From Calothrix sp. PCC 7103 (GTDB taxonomy: Bacteria > Cyanobacteriota > Cyanobacteriia > Cyanobacteriales > Nostocaceae), in NCBI RefSeq assembly GCF_000331305.1, contig NZ_KB217478.1, forward strand, positions 2,322,151-2,386,150: a stretch of DNA of 64,000 nt, in the 5' to 3' direction. The notes beneath the pieces were generated by a model. The model was not told the origin of the DNA, ran no database searches, and saw only the letters and a program-made list of their open reading frames with translations. Shown one piece after another: positions 10,076-20,548 of this stretch (positions are counted from its first letter, which is position 1; every line of letters starts with the position of its first letter). A program made the position numbers and the translations under genes.

Positions 10076-11377
10076 TTACACCGTTTTCAACTTAAATGTG
10101 CTAGTTTCTAGTAGCTGATTACATGGTAGATGTTGATGAAAAGCCTCAATAGCCTGCCGTACACCATCTTCGTTCTGAATTTTCTTACTTATTTCAGTTA
10201 CGCGAAGCTTTATATTCTGATCGCTGACAGCAACTTTAATAGCCGTAGCTAAACTTTCAACTGATAATTGTTCTTTGTGTGAAATTAAGGAAATACCTAA
10301 ACCAGACTGTGCTATCTGTAGCGCCCAAAAAAGATGATCGGTATCGGCATGGACTGGAATTGTAACCATAGGAACACCAGCACGCAAACTGGTCATTATT
10401 GTGCCCAAACCACCATGATGCACAACTGCCGCCATTTTTGGAAATAGCCATTCATGAGGTATCGAACCCTGGATAAAAAATAATTTATCTAATTTATCTG
10501 TCAATCCTATATCATAGTCATCATCCAAAGCCTGCACAATTATCCTTTGTCCAGTAAGCGCTAAAAGTTCTAGCAATACTTCTTTTGATAACTTATCCTG
10601 ATTCCAAAGTTTACTAATGTATACAGGTGGTGAGCCAGCAGACAAAAAGTTCATTAAGTCAGTGGGGGGCTGCCAATTTTCCGAGGAATCTAGAAACCAA
10701 TAACCTGTTACATGAATTGAATCATCCGTCCATTCAGATGGTTTTGGTAGAAGATAGGAACTATAACCATAGAGAAGGGGTATTTTTTGCTGCTGCATTC
10801 GACGTATTACGCCTTCCCAAATAGGAAGAGAAGGTATATTCAATTTTTCCTGGCGCCATTGATTGATTGGTCGTCGAATAAATTGCCAGAAAACTTGGTC
10901 AAAAAACAGATAGCTAAACCAATTATAGATATTTCCTAAAGGTTTTCCTAAAGGTTTTCCATTCGTTACCCAAGGATGAGGAAAAGCTCGCGTTGGGTGA
11001 TGAGGTTGTACAGAAGCTGCGTAGCAAGGTATGCCCAATTTCTCAGCAATATAATAGCACGGATAGGAATGAGGATTAAAAATAATTGCTTCTGCCTGTT
11101 GGCAAACTCGCCATAATTCACCAAGTAAACCATTATCTAACTGCTTGGCGCCAAGAATTATGGTGTCTAAAGGACGGAAGTTAAGAATTCCATCTAATGA
11201 ACCAGCAATATTCCAGTCCATAGGTAGACATTCAATGCCATAATTATTAACAAATTCTTGATAAGCAATATGGGTTGCAAGTTGTACTTCATGACCAGTT
11301 CGTTTTAATCCCAATGCTAGAGAAAGATAAGGGCGAACATCGCCATCTGAACCCCATGTGACAATAATAATACGCAT
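10076..11377 (-). CDS. UGT-like glycosyltransferase (GT1 family)
   Basis: A 433-residue GT-B enzyme. It starts with RIIIVTWGSDGDVRPYL, the N-terminal acceptor-side signature shared with macrolide and sterol glycosyltransferases. It carries the C-terminal nucleotide-sugar motif VVHHGGLGTIMTSLRAGVP near residue 315, followed by IPVHADTDHLFWA. It should transfer a hexose from an NDP-sugar to a hydroxyl of a secondary metabolite. It sits 12 nt downstream of the FAAL-NRPS gene and is co-directional, so the lipopeptide is probably glycosylated, perhaps on the fatty acid, the KR-derived hydroxyl or Ser. No deoxysugar genes are visible, which favours a common UDP-sugar donor. Confidence 0.9.
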   Translation of the reverse strand: MRIIIVTWGSDGDVRPYLSLALGLKRTGHEVQLATHIAYQEFVNNYGIECLPMDWNIAGSLDGILNFRPLDTIILGAKQLDNGLLGELWRVCQQAEAIIFNPHSYPCYYIAEKLGIPCYAASVQPHHPTRAFPHPWVTNGKPLGKPLGNIYNWFSYLFFDQVFWQFIRRPINQWRQEKLNIPSLPIWEGVIRRMQQQKIPLLYGYSSYLLPKPSEWTDDSIHVTGYWFLDSSENWQPPTDLMNFLSAGSPPVYISKLWNQDKLSKEVLLELLALTGQRIIVQALDDDYDIGLTDKLDKLFFIQGSIPHEWLFPKMAAVVHHGGLGTIMTSLRAGVPMVTIPVHADTDHLFWALQIAQSGLGISLISHKEQLSVESLATAIKVAVSDQNIKLRVTEISKKIQNEDGVRQAIEAFHQHLPCNQLLETSTFKLKTV

Positions 11378-11389
11378 AATTTTGATGAA

Positions 11390-14300
11390 TTAATAATCTT
11401 TTTCGCTTGACTTTACCCGAAATTGTTTGTATCTATTCCGTGCTTCTTTTTGCTTTTGTGTGCGATTTCGTATTGATTCAAAACTTGATTTTTCTTCTAT
11501 GATTTCGCTTAAATATTGAGCTAAAGAGTGAATAGTTGGATTCTGAAACATGGAAACAACTGATATATCTCGCTGCAAAATTGTACGCAGCTTGTTATTT
11601 ACCTGAAGCAGCAGTAACGAATGTCCACCAAGGTCAAAAAAGTTATCATCAATTCCTACTTTATCGATATGTAGTACTTCTTGCCAAAGCTTAACTATTT
11701 GCTGTTCCATCTCAGACTGAGGTACTTGATAGGTTGTAGCTAATGTTGGACGCAAACCTTCAGGTACAGGCAAAGCACGACGGTCTACTTTGCCGTTAGG
11801 CAAAAGCGGTAAGGTGTCTAGGAAAATGAAAACATTAGGAATCATGTATTCAGGTAACTGTTCTTTCAGATACTTTCGCAATTCACTAATTGTGAGTATT
11901 TGACCTTGTGAAGGAACAATATAAGCTACCAATTGCGTTTTACTTGGTTTATCTTTTGGCGCCAAAACTACAATTTCCTGCACTGCTTGATGTTTAAGCA
12001 ATGCACTTTCAATTTCACCTAATTCAATCCGAAATCCTCTAATCTTGACCTGATTATCAACTCGCCCTAAGTACTCTAAATTTCCATCTGGTAAATAGCG
12101 AGCTAAATCCCCGGTTTTATATAGTCGTGATGAGCCAAGTTTATTGTCAAACGGATTAGACATAAACTTTTCTTTTGTTAACTCTGGTCGGTTAAAATAG
12201 CCTCTAGCTAAACCAGTACCACCAATATAAATTTCGCCTTGCACACCAATTGGTACTAGTTGCAAGTTAGTATCAAGCAGATAAATTTGTGTATTGGTAA
12301 TGGGACGACCAATACTTACGTTATTATCTCCTTTATTTACTTGAGCAAATGTAGAATAGGTCGTATCTTCAGAGGGACCATAAAGATTCCAAACTTTTTC
12401 AATACGATTATTTTGATAAATCTGCTGCACAAGTTGATTATGTAGTGGTTCACCAGCAAGATTAACTACCCGTACTGAAGCAGGTAAAGCATCTACTTGT
12501 AGTAGTTCTGTAATAATGCTTGGAACTGTATTAATCAAGCTGACCTCAGCAGCCACCAAGGGTAAATGCAGAGCATTTTCCACGAGAATCACTTTACCAC
12601 CCCAACTGAGGGGAACAAAGATTTCAAATATTGATAAATCAAAACAAATGGAGGTTGATGCCAAAACTCCAGCAAGGTCATCATTAGTAAATACCTCTCT
12701 TGACCATGTTAATAAAGCAACACAACTTTGATGTTCAATTGCAACACCTTTTGGTACACCTGTAGAACCGGAAGTATAGATGATATAAGCTAAGTGATTG
12801 GATTTTACTTCACTCAATAGATTTTCTGTACTCTGTTGGGTAAGCAATTGCAATGCACTATCAATACACACAACACACACATTCGGTTTAGGAAACAACT
12901 CAACTAGATGGGTTTGAGTCACCAATACCTTTGCTTGACTGTCTGCTAGCATAAAAATCAACCGCTCTTGGGGATAGGCTGGATCTAGTGGTACATAAGC
13001 CCCACCGACTTTTAAGATAGCTAGCATTGCAATCACCATTTCCGGACAGCGCTTCATACAGATACCTACAACTACTTCTGCCTTCACCCCTAGTTTTTGT
13101 AAGTAGTATGCGAGTTGATTTGCTCGGTTATTTAACTCTCTATACGTTAATTGTTCGTTTTCAAATATAACAGCAATGTCAGATGGTGTTTTCTCTACCT
13201 GTTCCTCAAATAACTGATGAATGCACTTATCTTGTTGTAGATAGTCTGTCTTGGTATCATTCCACTCAACTAATAATTGATGTATTTCAGGTGGTGTTAA
13301 TAATTGCAAATCTGAAATGCATTGTTCAGGATTGCTAACTATGCTTTCCAGTAAGGTCTGGAAATGTCCAAGCATCCGGGTAATGGTATCTGTATTAAAT
13401 AAATCTGTATTGTACTCACAAGTCGCAACCAAACCTTGCTCGGAATCCTCCATAAATAATGTCAAATCAAACTTAGACGTACCGTTATAAGTTTCTTCAT
13501 AACTAATTGATACATCTGACTGACTTGAATTAGATATTGAAACATTTTGAAGAACAAACATGACTTGAAATAGCGGATTGTAACTCAAGTCTCTATTTGG
13601 CTGTAGTTCTTCTACTAACTTTTCAAAAGGTAAGTCTTGGTGAATATAGGCTTCTAAAGCTGTTGATTTTACCCGTGCCAACAACTCTTTAAAACTAAGC
13701 TCGCTAGAAAAATCTGTACGCAACACTAAAATATTGACAAAAAATCCAATTAATGGTTCAACTTCTACTCTGTTTCGATTGGCAATTGGCGAGCCGACTA
13801 GAATATCAGTCTGACCTGTGTAGCGATACAGCAAGATTTTGAAAGCTGCAAGCAAGGTCATAAACAGAGTTACTCCCTGCCCTAGGCTCAAATTCTTCAG
13901 TTCTTCTTTCAGGGTTTGAGAAAGAACTAATTTTGCTTGGGCGCCTTTAAAAGTTTGAACTGGCAAACGCGGACGGTCGGTTGGTAAGTTTAGTACAGGA
14001 AGCTCACCCTTCAACTTTTGTTTCCAATAGTCCAATAAAAATTGAATGCGTTCGCAATCAAGCCATTTTCGTTGCCAATTGACAAAATCTGTATACTGAA
14101 TTGGTAATTCAGGAAGTTGTGAAAGTTTGCCTGTAGAGAATGCTTTATATAGTGCAGCTAATTCTTTAATAAAAATACTGATAGACCAACCATCTGCAAT
14201 TATATGATGCATAACCACAATTAATTGATAATTATTATCATTTAATTGGGAAATTTTAGCACGCAAAAGCGATTGCGAAGATAAGTCAAATGGCTGCTGT

Positions 14301-16714
14301 GCAAACTCTCTAGCCAAACGTTGGGCTTCTTGAGTGCATTCATGATCAGAAAGCGAACGCAAATCATCAACGGTCAAACTTAAAGTTAAGGCTTGATTTA
14401 TAACTTGGACGGGTTGTCCATTTAGGACTGTAAAGTTTGTTCGTAAAACTTCGTGTCGTCTAATAATTTCGTTAATACTATCTTTTAAAATAGCTAAGTT
14501 AACGAAACCTTTTAAGTTAATAACTATAGGAATATTATATGTATGACTATCGGGATTTAGCTGATTTATAAACCACAGTCTTTGCTGGGCAAAAGATAGA
14601 GGATGAATAGATGTGTTTTTCTCTTGCTGGGTAAGGGATAATGAGGATTTTGTATCTGTTGTTATCTGAGCGAGTATTTTTGTAACAAGTGATCGCGTAC
14701 TCATTCCTTCAAAAAAGTCTGCTACGCATGCTTCCACTTCTAAGTCAACCTCAATCCTGTTTTTCAACTCAAACACTTTTAAAGAATCAAGTCCTAGAGT
14801 GCTTAATGGTGCTTGGGGATTAATATCATCTGATGCAATTGAAAGTACTCTTGCTTCCTGTTCAACTAGGTATGATTCTAGAAGTATTTGACGTTCCCTT
14901 AGAGGAAATGTCAAAAGTTCAGAACGCTGTAATCGAGTTTCTTCTCTGGCAATATTACTAATTTTGAAAATGTTACTCCCAACTACATTGAGTGTTCCTT
15001 CCTGAAATTGAGCACGAGTTGCACGACGTTGAATCTTACCACTGGAAGTTTTAGGGATACTACCTGGTTTAATTAAAACTACTGCATACACATGTACTTC
15101 ATACTCTTGAGTAACCGCTTTTCTAATTGCACTAGTTACTTCTTCTAAATTTGGTTTAGCACGAAACTCCAATTCCTGTACAATCACTAACCGTTCTTCG
15201 TTGTCAACCTCTACTGTAAATGCAGCATTGGCGCCGCAACGTAAGGATGGATGACTACATTCTGCGGTTAATTCTATATCCTGTGGGTAAAGATTTCGGC
15301 CTCGAATGATAATTAAATCTTTTGCTCTACCTGTAATAAAAAGCTCTCCATCCTGCAAAAAGCCTAAATCCCCCGTCCGTAAAAATGGGCCTTCATTTGT
15401 ATCGGATAAATAGACTTGGAAAGTTTTTTCTGTATCTTCAGGACGATTCCAATACCCTTGACCAACACTTGGTCCAGAAACTAAAATTTCCCCGACCTCA
15501 TCTGATTGACAACTAGTAAGTGTTTCTGGATTTGCAATCACTACTTTTTGTTGTGGAATGACTCGACCGCAACTGACAAAATGGTAAATATCCTCATATT
15601 GAACAAATGATTCAACTATCCGATTAGATTCTAATGCAGACTTCTGGACTGCTTTGACAATCGGTGATGTTGCTTTTTGAACGCCGGAAACCATCAAAGT
15701 CGTTTCAGCCATTCCGTAACAAGGGTAGAATGCCTCTTTACGGAAGCCACACTCTGCAAAAGCTTTTGCAAAACGCTCCAAAGTCTCGTGTCGAATCGGT
15801 TCAGCTCCGTTAAATGCAACATTCCAACTACTTAAGTCGAGAGTCTGTTTTTGTTCGGAAGTAATTTTTTGTACACATAAATCATAAGCAAAGTTGGGGC
15901 CACCACTAGTTGTACCTTTATATTGAGAGATAGCCTGCAACCAACGATAGGGACGTTGGAGAAAGGAAGCTGGAGGCATTAATATGCAAGGAAAACCTCC
16001 ATATAAAGGTTGCAATATGCCACCAATTAGACCCATATCATGGTACATCGGCAGCCAAGTCACGAACTTACTTTCTGCTGAATGCTCCATAAATTGGTAA
16101 GTCGTAGCAGCATTGTGCAGTAAGTTTTCATGACTAATCATTACACCTTTAGGTGTCCCCGTAGAACCAGAAGTATATTGCAAAAAAGCTAAAGTATCTT
16201 TATTAATATTAGGCTCCTGCCAAGTATCTTCTATTCCAAGACCAACATTATTGGTAGTCAGCCACTGCAAAGATTTTAGACCAGTCTTTTCTGTCATTAA
16301 AGACTGGACTGTAGACAGGATTTCCGTTGTTGTCAGAGCTATAGCAGCTTGTGCATCTCTGGAAATTGCCTTTATTCTTGGTGTGTTGCGCTCCGAACGA
16401 GGAGGATAGGCAGTTACAGCAACAACTCCCGCATACAAGCAACCGAAAAAAGCAATTAAAAAATCTAATCCTGCTGGATAAAGCAGTAAAGCCCGTTCCC
16501 CAGTCAAACCTAATGCTTGCAATTGAGCGGCTATTCGGCGCGCGAGCCTATCTAATTTTTCGTAGGTTAGCGTGACTTCTTTTTCCCCATCTAACAAGAA
16601 GGTAAAAGCATCTCGATTAGGTTGTGTAAAGCACGCTTTACGTAAAAGCTCAACAATTGTTGAATAGTTTCGATCAGCTTCAAGGAAGCCATGAGAAAAT
16701 TGATTCATCTTCAT
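11390..16714 (-). CDS. Lipopeptide loading/first module: FAAL-ACP-C-A(Ala)-PCP
   Basis: About 1774 residues. The fatty acyl-AMP ligase (~20-590) shows TSGSTGTPKGVM, the FAAL-typical HDMGLIGG and an LRTGDLGF motif. An ACP (~620-700, LGLDSLKVFELK) receives the fatty acid. Then come an LCL/starter condensation domain (HHIIADGWS), an adenylation domain (~1180-1680) and a PCP (DNFFDLGGHSLL). The specificity residues read DLFNNALTYK, a known alanine pattern. The product is an N-acyl-Ala thioester handed to the PKS. The frame opens at a TTG (16735); ATGs at 16714 and 16708 are likelier starts. First gene of the minus operon; a long divergent region with Fur-like sites lies upstream. FAAL loading means a membrane-associating, lipid-tailed product. 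Confidence 0.95.
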   Translation of the reverse strand: MKMNQFSHGFLEADRNYSTIVELLRKACFTQPNRDAFTFLLDGEKEVTLTYEKLDRLARRIAAQLQALGLTGERALLLYPAGLDFLIAFFGCLYAGVVAVTAYPPRSERNTPRIKAISRDAQAAIALTTTEILSTVQSLMTEKTGLKSLQWLTTNNVGLGIEDTWQEPNINKDTLAFLQYTSGSTGTPKGVMISHENLLHNAATTYQFMEHSAESKFVTWLPMYHDMGLIGGILQPLYGGFPCILMPPASFLQRPYRWLQAISQYKGTTSGGPNFAYDLCVQKITSEQKQTLDLSSWNVAFNGAEPIRHETLERFAKAFAECGFRKEAFYPCYGMAETTLMVSGVQKATSPIVKAVQKSALESNRIVESFVQYEDIYHFVSCGRVIPQQKVVIANPETLTSCQSDEVGEILVSGPSVGQGYWNRPEDTEKTFQVYLSDTNEGPFLRTGDLGFLQDGELFITGRAKDLIIIRGRNLYPQDIELTAECSHPSLRCGANAAFTVEVDNEERLVIVQELEFRAKPNLEEVTSAIRKAVTQEYEVHVYAVVLIKPGSIPKTSSGKIQRRATRAQFQEGTLNVVGSNIFKISNIAREETRLQRSELLTFPLRERQILLESYLVEQEARVLSIASDDINPQAPLSTLGLDSLKVFELKNRIEVDLEVEACVADFFEGMSTRSLVTKILAQITTDTKSSLSLTQQEKNTSIHPLSFAQQRLWFINQLNPDSHTYNIPIVINLKGFVNLAILKDSINEIIRRHEVLRTNFTVLNGQPVQVINQALTLSLTVDDLRSLSDHECTQEAQRLAREFAQQPFDLSSQSLLRAKISQLNDNNYQLIVVMHHIIADGWSISIFIKELAALYKAFSTGKLSQLPELPIQYTDFVNWQRKWLDCERIQFLLDYWKQKLKGELPVLNLPTDRPRLPVQTFKGAQAKLVLSQTLKEELKNLSLGQGVTLFMTLLAAFKILLYRYTGQTDILVGSPIANRNRVEVEPLIGFFVNILVLRTDFSSELSFKELLARVKSTALEAYIHQDLPFEKLVEELQPNRDLSYNPLFQVMFVLQNVSISNSSQSDVSISYEETYNGTSKFDLTLFMEDSEQGLVATCEYNTDLFNTDTITRMLGHFQTLLESIVSNPEQCISDLQLLTPPEIHQLLVEWNDTKTDYLQQDKCIHQLFEEQVEKTPSDIAVIFENEQLTYRELNNRANQLAYYLQKLGVKAEVVVGICMKRCPEMVIAMLAILKVGGAYVPLDPAYPQERLIFMLADSQAKVLVTQTHLVELFPKPNVCVVCIDSALQLLTQQSTENLLSEVKSNHLAYIIYTSGSTGVPKGVAIEHQSCVALLTWSREVFTNDDLAGVLASTSICFDLSIFEIFVPLSWGGKVILVENALHLPLVAAEVSLINTVPSIITELLQVDALPASVRVVNLAGEPLHNQLVQQIYQNNRIEKVWNLYGPSEDTTYSTFAQVNKGDNNVSIGRPITNTQIYLLDTNLQLVPIGVQGEIYIGGTGLARGYFNRPELTKEKFMSNPFDNKLGSSRLYKTGDLARYLPDGNLEYLGRVDNQVKIRGFRIELGEIESALLKHQAVQEIVVLAPKDKPSKTQLVAYIVPSQGQILTISELRKYLKEQLPEYMIPNVFIFLDTLPLLPNGKVDRRALPVPEGLRPTLATTYQVPQSEMEQQIVKLWQEVLHIDKVGIDDNFFDLGGHSLLLLQVNNKLRTILQRDISVVSMFQNPTIHSLAQYLSEIIEEKSSFESIRNRTQKQKEARNRYKQFRVKSSEKDY

Positions 16715-17239
16715 TTCCAACAGCTTAGAATGCAACCCTTACATACTGCTCATCTTTATTTCGCTCTAACGAAACAAGAAAAAACAAACAGCAAACGCTT
16801 AGTCTCTACACAAAAATTCAGCTTGAACGTCTACAGCACTCACACAAACCACTACGTTCGCCGTTTTTGGTAAACGCTTAAATCGCTAGACTCACGCAGA
16901 TAGCGTTAAATATTAGTGTCATAAACAAACTTGATATAGCTTAACTATCGTTCAATCTGAATGTAGGCGGAGTTAATAGTGTCTTTATAACATGCCTCCT
17001 ATAACTACTACTCGTTTAAGAGATTTATTAATCTCAAAATCTTAAATCTAATAGTCAACCAAACCAAAGCTTATTAGTCAAGTTAGAAAAGTATATTTAC
17101 TTCCTCAACTTAGGTCTCGACCTTTGATAATTAGTCTAGTCAAGCGCAAAGTCCCGTGTAAATCCCAGTAATTAGCGATTTGCTTGGCGTGAACGCTTAC
17201 TAGTTTTATTGCGACTAGTTTTTATTTAGCTTCATTTAC

Positions 17240-17256
17240 AATAACGATAATTAATG
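17240..17256. promoter_or_regulatory. Fur-like box (distal), candidate for the NRPS operon
   Basis: AATAACGATAATTAATG resembles arrays of the NATA/TAT hexamers that make up Fur boxes. Its position far from either start makes it a weaker candidate than the site at 17616. Assigned by eye only. Confidence 0.3.
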
Positions 17257-17615
17257 CCTTTAGCAAGAGGCTATATATTGCTATCAGTTATGAAATTACT
17301 GTTACTTATCAGGTTTGTTTATGTTAAATAAGTTATATCTTTAGATAGATGACAAGTTCAATAGATTTAAAATTATTTCCTTACAACATATCAATTTCGT
17401 CCTATTTGACGCAACACCGTAGTTGAGGGAGCCAAAATGGCTTTTTAAAATACTGTGTGAGGGAAGTGTTTTTACCTGATTGCACGGTCTGGCTTTTGTG
17501 TCAGATAAATACCTGGCTTAAAAAGGATTGCTACTTGTTATCCATCAATTGTGAAAAATTATTATTTAGCTTGTGTATTGTGTTACTTCATAATATTATT
17601 AAGCTATTCCAATTA

Positions 17616-17634
17616 AATGATAATTAGTTTCATT
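17616..17634. promoter_or_regulatory. Fur-like box upstream of the TonB-receptor operon
   Basis: AATGATAATTAGTTTCATT is a 19-bp A/T-rich partial palindrome (arms AATGA/TCATT) close to the classical GATAATGATAATCATTATC. It lies about 60 nt before the receptor start codon. With an iron-uptake operon downstream, iron-responsive repression is the natural reading, though no binding evidence exists here. Confidence 0.5.
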
Positions 17635-17640
17635 AATTTT

Positions 17641-17660
17641 TTTGTATCTTCGGATACAAA
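17641..17660 (+). promoter_or_regulatory. 8-bp hairpin capped by a C(UUCG)G tetraloop in the receptor 5' UTR
   Basis: TTTGTATC-TTCG-GATACAAA is a perfect stem with an exceptionally stable UUCG tetraloop. It sits between the Fur-like box and the AGGA ribosome-binding site of the receptor gene. No T-run follows, so it is probably a 5' mRNA-stabilising or translational element rather than a terminator. Confidence 0.5.
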
Positions 17661-17694
17661 GAAGTGATATTATTTAGTGTGTGTGAGGATATCA

Positions 17695-20436
17695 ATGAAG
17701 TTAGATAAATTGTTCCAAAGTCTGTTAATGTCAAGTGCAGTTATCGTTTTTGTAAGCACTCCTACTAGAAGCGAAGAGATACGAGAGAATGGAATAAGCG
17801 AAACTGTTGCCCAGAGGGTATGGAAATCGAAATTAGATGCGGAGTTTACAGGCGCCCGAATATTGGCACAGACACAAACGCCAACTAACCCCCCAAACTC
17901 AGAACAAAGAAGTGGGGATCAAGTTGTACCGATCACTAGAGTTAAAGCAAATCCTACAGAGAAAGGTGTAGAGGTAATTTTAGAGACAACTCTTGGGGAT
18001 CGACTACAAGTCACAAATCGTAGTACGGGTAATAATTTTATTGCTGATGTATCTGGTGGTCAATTGCGTTCAACGTCGGGTGAGGCTTTTACATTTAGTT
18101 CGGAGAAACCGCTTGCGGGAGTTACTGAGATAACAGTTACAAATATTGATGCTAATACTGTTCGGGTGACAGTAGTAGGTGAGAAAGCGTTACCTACAGT
18201 TGAGTTATTTGATGATGATGCAGGGCTAATTTTTGGAGTAGCATCTGGTGCTACTGCACAACTACCACAAAAACCAGAGGCGCCTAAACCAGAGACGGAA
18301 ACGCCACAAACGGAAACTCAACCAGAACAACCATCAGCAGAAGCGGACGAGCCAATTGAATTAGTAGTGACAGCAACGCGAACAGAGGAAACGCTGGAAA
18401 ATATCCCACGCTCTGTCACCGTAATTACTCGTGAACAAATTGAACAACAATCACAGGTAACGCGAAACATCACAGATATTTTGCCGCTATTGATTCCAGG
18501 AGCAGCTCCTCCGAATGGTCGTGTTGGTGGTATTAATTTGCGGGGACGAGAAGCTTCAATTTTGATTGACGGTGTTCCTCAAAACACCAATAACAATCAA
18601 ACTTTCAGCGCTCAACTAGCAGGTTTAGACCCAGAGAATATTGAGCGTATCGAAGTAATTAGCGGTGCTAATGCTATCTATGGAGGACAGGCAACGGGAG
18701 GATTAATTAATATCATCACTCGTAGACCAAGCAAGGATAAACTAGTCTCAACTGTTGAAATTGGTGCAAATCGGTCTTTAACTAACTCAGAAGATAGCTT
18801 TGGTAGTAACTTGCTATACCAAATTGCTGGAACTGATGGTGATTTTGATTACATCGGTAGCTTTTCAATCATAGGACAAGGTGCATTTTATGATGCAGTC
18901 GGCTCGCGCGTTGCTAATAACCAAGGCTACGACGATACCACAACTATTAATGCATTAGTTAATGTCGGCGTAAATTTGAGCGAGCAACAACGCTTACAGA
19001 TAAGATTCAATCATTCGCGTTTGTCACAGGATACAAACTTTACAACTGATGAAAGTACCGCTGAAATTCCAGGAATTCAGAAGGGACGTTTACGAAGAAA
19101 ACCTCAAGGAACCCAGATTATTGGCTATCAAGATGGGTTTGAATTCATTACCACCAACACAACCCTAAGTTATTCTAATGAGAATCTTTTGGGTAGTAAG
19201 GTACAGGGACAGTTTTTCTACCGCCAATTTTCCACAGGGGGGTTTTTACCTTATGACAATCGTCTATTTGGTGGGACAACAATTTCTGATCAAAGTGGTG
19301 AAACTGAACAGATTGGTGGACGACTCCAGATTGAAACACCGTTCAACCAGCAGAAAACCGTTAGCTTACTTTGGGGTGTAGATTACGACCGCCAGCGTAT
19401 CTTTCAGAATTCTTCGCTATTTGATACGGCAGAGTTTGATGCCAGTGGGGGGCGGATTTTTCGTAAAATTGATGAAGTTTCCTTCATACCACCCTATACT
19501 TTTTCTGATTTAGGTTTATTCGCTCAGTTACAGGCAAAATTGGGCGATAGCTTTACCTTCAATGGTGGTGTACGGTATGTAAACCTAAATGCAAGTGTCT
19601 CTGACTACGCAGCTTTTGATTTGTATAGCCCTGAACCACCTAGAAATATTCAAGGCGGCAGTTTAACTGCTGATGATTTTTTGTTCAATCTTGGTGCTAT
19701 CTACAACATTACTAATGAAGTCAGTGTTTTTGCTAGCTTTTCCCAAGGGTTCTCCTTCCCAGATATTGGTAGAATTTTACGCAACCCACCCGAAAATTTT
19801 GTCAGCCTTTCAAGAACAGATATTACTACTCCTGTAGATGTAGATAATTACGAAATTGGCATCCGGGGTAATTGGGATAATGTTCAGGCTTCTTTATCGG
19901 GATTTTATAGCAAGTCTGACTTGGGATTTGGGGTTGTATATAATGATGATGGAACACTGCGAAACGTTCGCGCACCTCAACGAACTTATGGTGTTGAAGG
20001 CACGTTGGATTGGCAACCAACAAAGACTTTGAGACTAGGTAGTACAGTTGCTTGGTTAGAGGGTGAGAATGATGAGGATGACGATGGTAACTTTTTTGCC
20101 TTGGGTAGTGGCGTTATCAACCCTCTCAAGCTAACAGCCTACATTGAGCATCAAACGACACCAGGATGGCGGAATCGTTTGCAATTATTATATTCTGGAA
20201 ACCGCACGCGCGCCTTTGAGGACGGTGTGGATGGTAAAGAAATTAACGAATATCTAACGGTAGATTACATCGGCAGTATTAAAATAGGACAAGGAGAGTT
20301 ACAACTTAGCGTCCGAAACTTGTTTAATACTTACTACTTCCCAGTTTATTCGCAGGTTGCTGCTCCCTTTTATGACCCATTAAATTATGCCGGAGAAGGT
20401 AGAACTTTGAACGTTGGCTATCGAATTAGCTGGTAA
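17695..20436 (+). CDS. TonB-dependent siderophore receptor with N-terminal AMIN domain
   Basis: About 913 residues; outer-membrane uptake channel for a ferric siderophore. I chose ATG 17695 because AGGAT lies 8 nt upstream and the protein then begins with a clean signal peptide (MKLDKLFQSLLMSSAVIVFV); the frame also opens at a GTG at 17677. In order: an AMIN domain (~75-190, ITRVKANPTEKGVEVILET), a Pro/Glu/Thr-rich linker, a plug domain (VVTATRTEETLENIPRSVTV; GGQATGGLINIITRRP) and a 22-strand-type barrel ending in an aromatic residue (YRISW). AMIN-fused receptors are a cyanobacterial feature. It is first in an operon with a FecB-like protein and is divergent from the lipopeptide synthetase, which points to re-uptake of that product. 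Confidence 0.95.
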   Translation: MKLDKLFQSLLMSSAVIVFVSTPTRSEEIRENGISETVAQRVWKSKLDAEFTGARILAQTQTPTNPPNSEQRSGDQVVPITRVKANPTEKGVEVILETTLGDRLQVTNRSTGNNFIADVSGGQLRSTSGEAFTFSSEKPLAGVTEITVTNIDANTVRVTVVGEKALPTVELFDDDAGLIFGVASGATAQLPQKPEAPKPETETPQTETQPEQPSAEADEPIELVVTATRTEETLENIPRSVTVITREQIEQQSQVTRNITDILPLLIPGAAPPNGRVGGINLRGREASILIDGVPQNTNNNQTFSAQLAGLDPENIERIEVISGANAIYGGQATGGLINIITRRPSKDKLVSTVEIGANRSLTNSEDSFGSNLLYQIAGTDGDFDYIGSFSIIGQGAFYDAVGSRVANNQGYDDTTTINALVNVGVNLSEQQRLQIRFNHSRLSQDTNFTTDESTAEIPGIQKGRLRRKPQGTQIIGYQDGFEFITTNTTLSYSNENLLGSKVQGQFFYRQFSTGGFLPYDNRLFGGTTISDQSGETEQIGGRLQIETPFNQQKTVSLLWGVDYDRQRIFQNSSLFDTAEFDASGGRIFRKIDEVSFIPPYTFSDLGLFAQLQAKLGDSFTFNGGVRYVNLNASVSDYAAFDLYSPEPPRNIQGGSLTADDFLFNLGAIYNITNEVSVFASFSQGFSFPDIGRILRNPPENFVSLSRTDITTPVDVDNYEIGIRGNWDNVQASLSGFYSKSDLGFGVVYNDDGTLRNVRAPQRTYGVEGTLDWQPTKTLRLGSTVAWLEGENDEDDDGNFFALGSGVINPLKLTAYIEHQTTPGWRNRLQLLYSGNRTRAFEDGVDGKEINEYLTVDYIGSIKIGQGELQLSVRNLFNTYYFPVYSQVAAPFYDPLNYAGEGRTLNVGYRISW

Positions 20437-20447
20437 GATGTTCCAAC

Positions 20448-20469
20448 CCCTCCTGATGAAGCAGGAGGG
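20448..20469 (+). terminator. Hairpin after the receptor gene, possible attenuator
   Basis: CCCTCCTG/CAGGAGGG forms a perfect 8-bp stem with a 6-nt loop 12 nt after the receptor stop. What follows is A/T-rich (ataataatttgattttt) rather than a clean T-run, so partial termination or 3'-end protection that lowers expression of the downstream genes is as likely as full termination. Confidence 0.45.
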
Positions 20470-20548
20470 ATAATAATTTGATTTTTATAAATTCACACAT
20501 AAATTATATATTGAAGCTGAATCAGTTAACATATGTGTATCGGTAAAA

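Larger units (their letters stand above)
16715..17694. other. Divergent intergenic region between biosynthesis and uptake operons
   Basis: About 980 bp with no convincing gene. It separates the lipopeptide synthetase operon (minus) from the TonB-receptor operon (plus) and must contain both promoters. I see two A/T-rich Fur-like sequences (listed separately) and a tetraloop hairpin close to the receptor start. The very long leader on the NRPS side (about 500 bp between the distal Fur-like site and the start) is unexplained; I found no recognised riboswitch fold in it. Confidence 0.6.
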
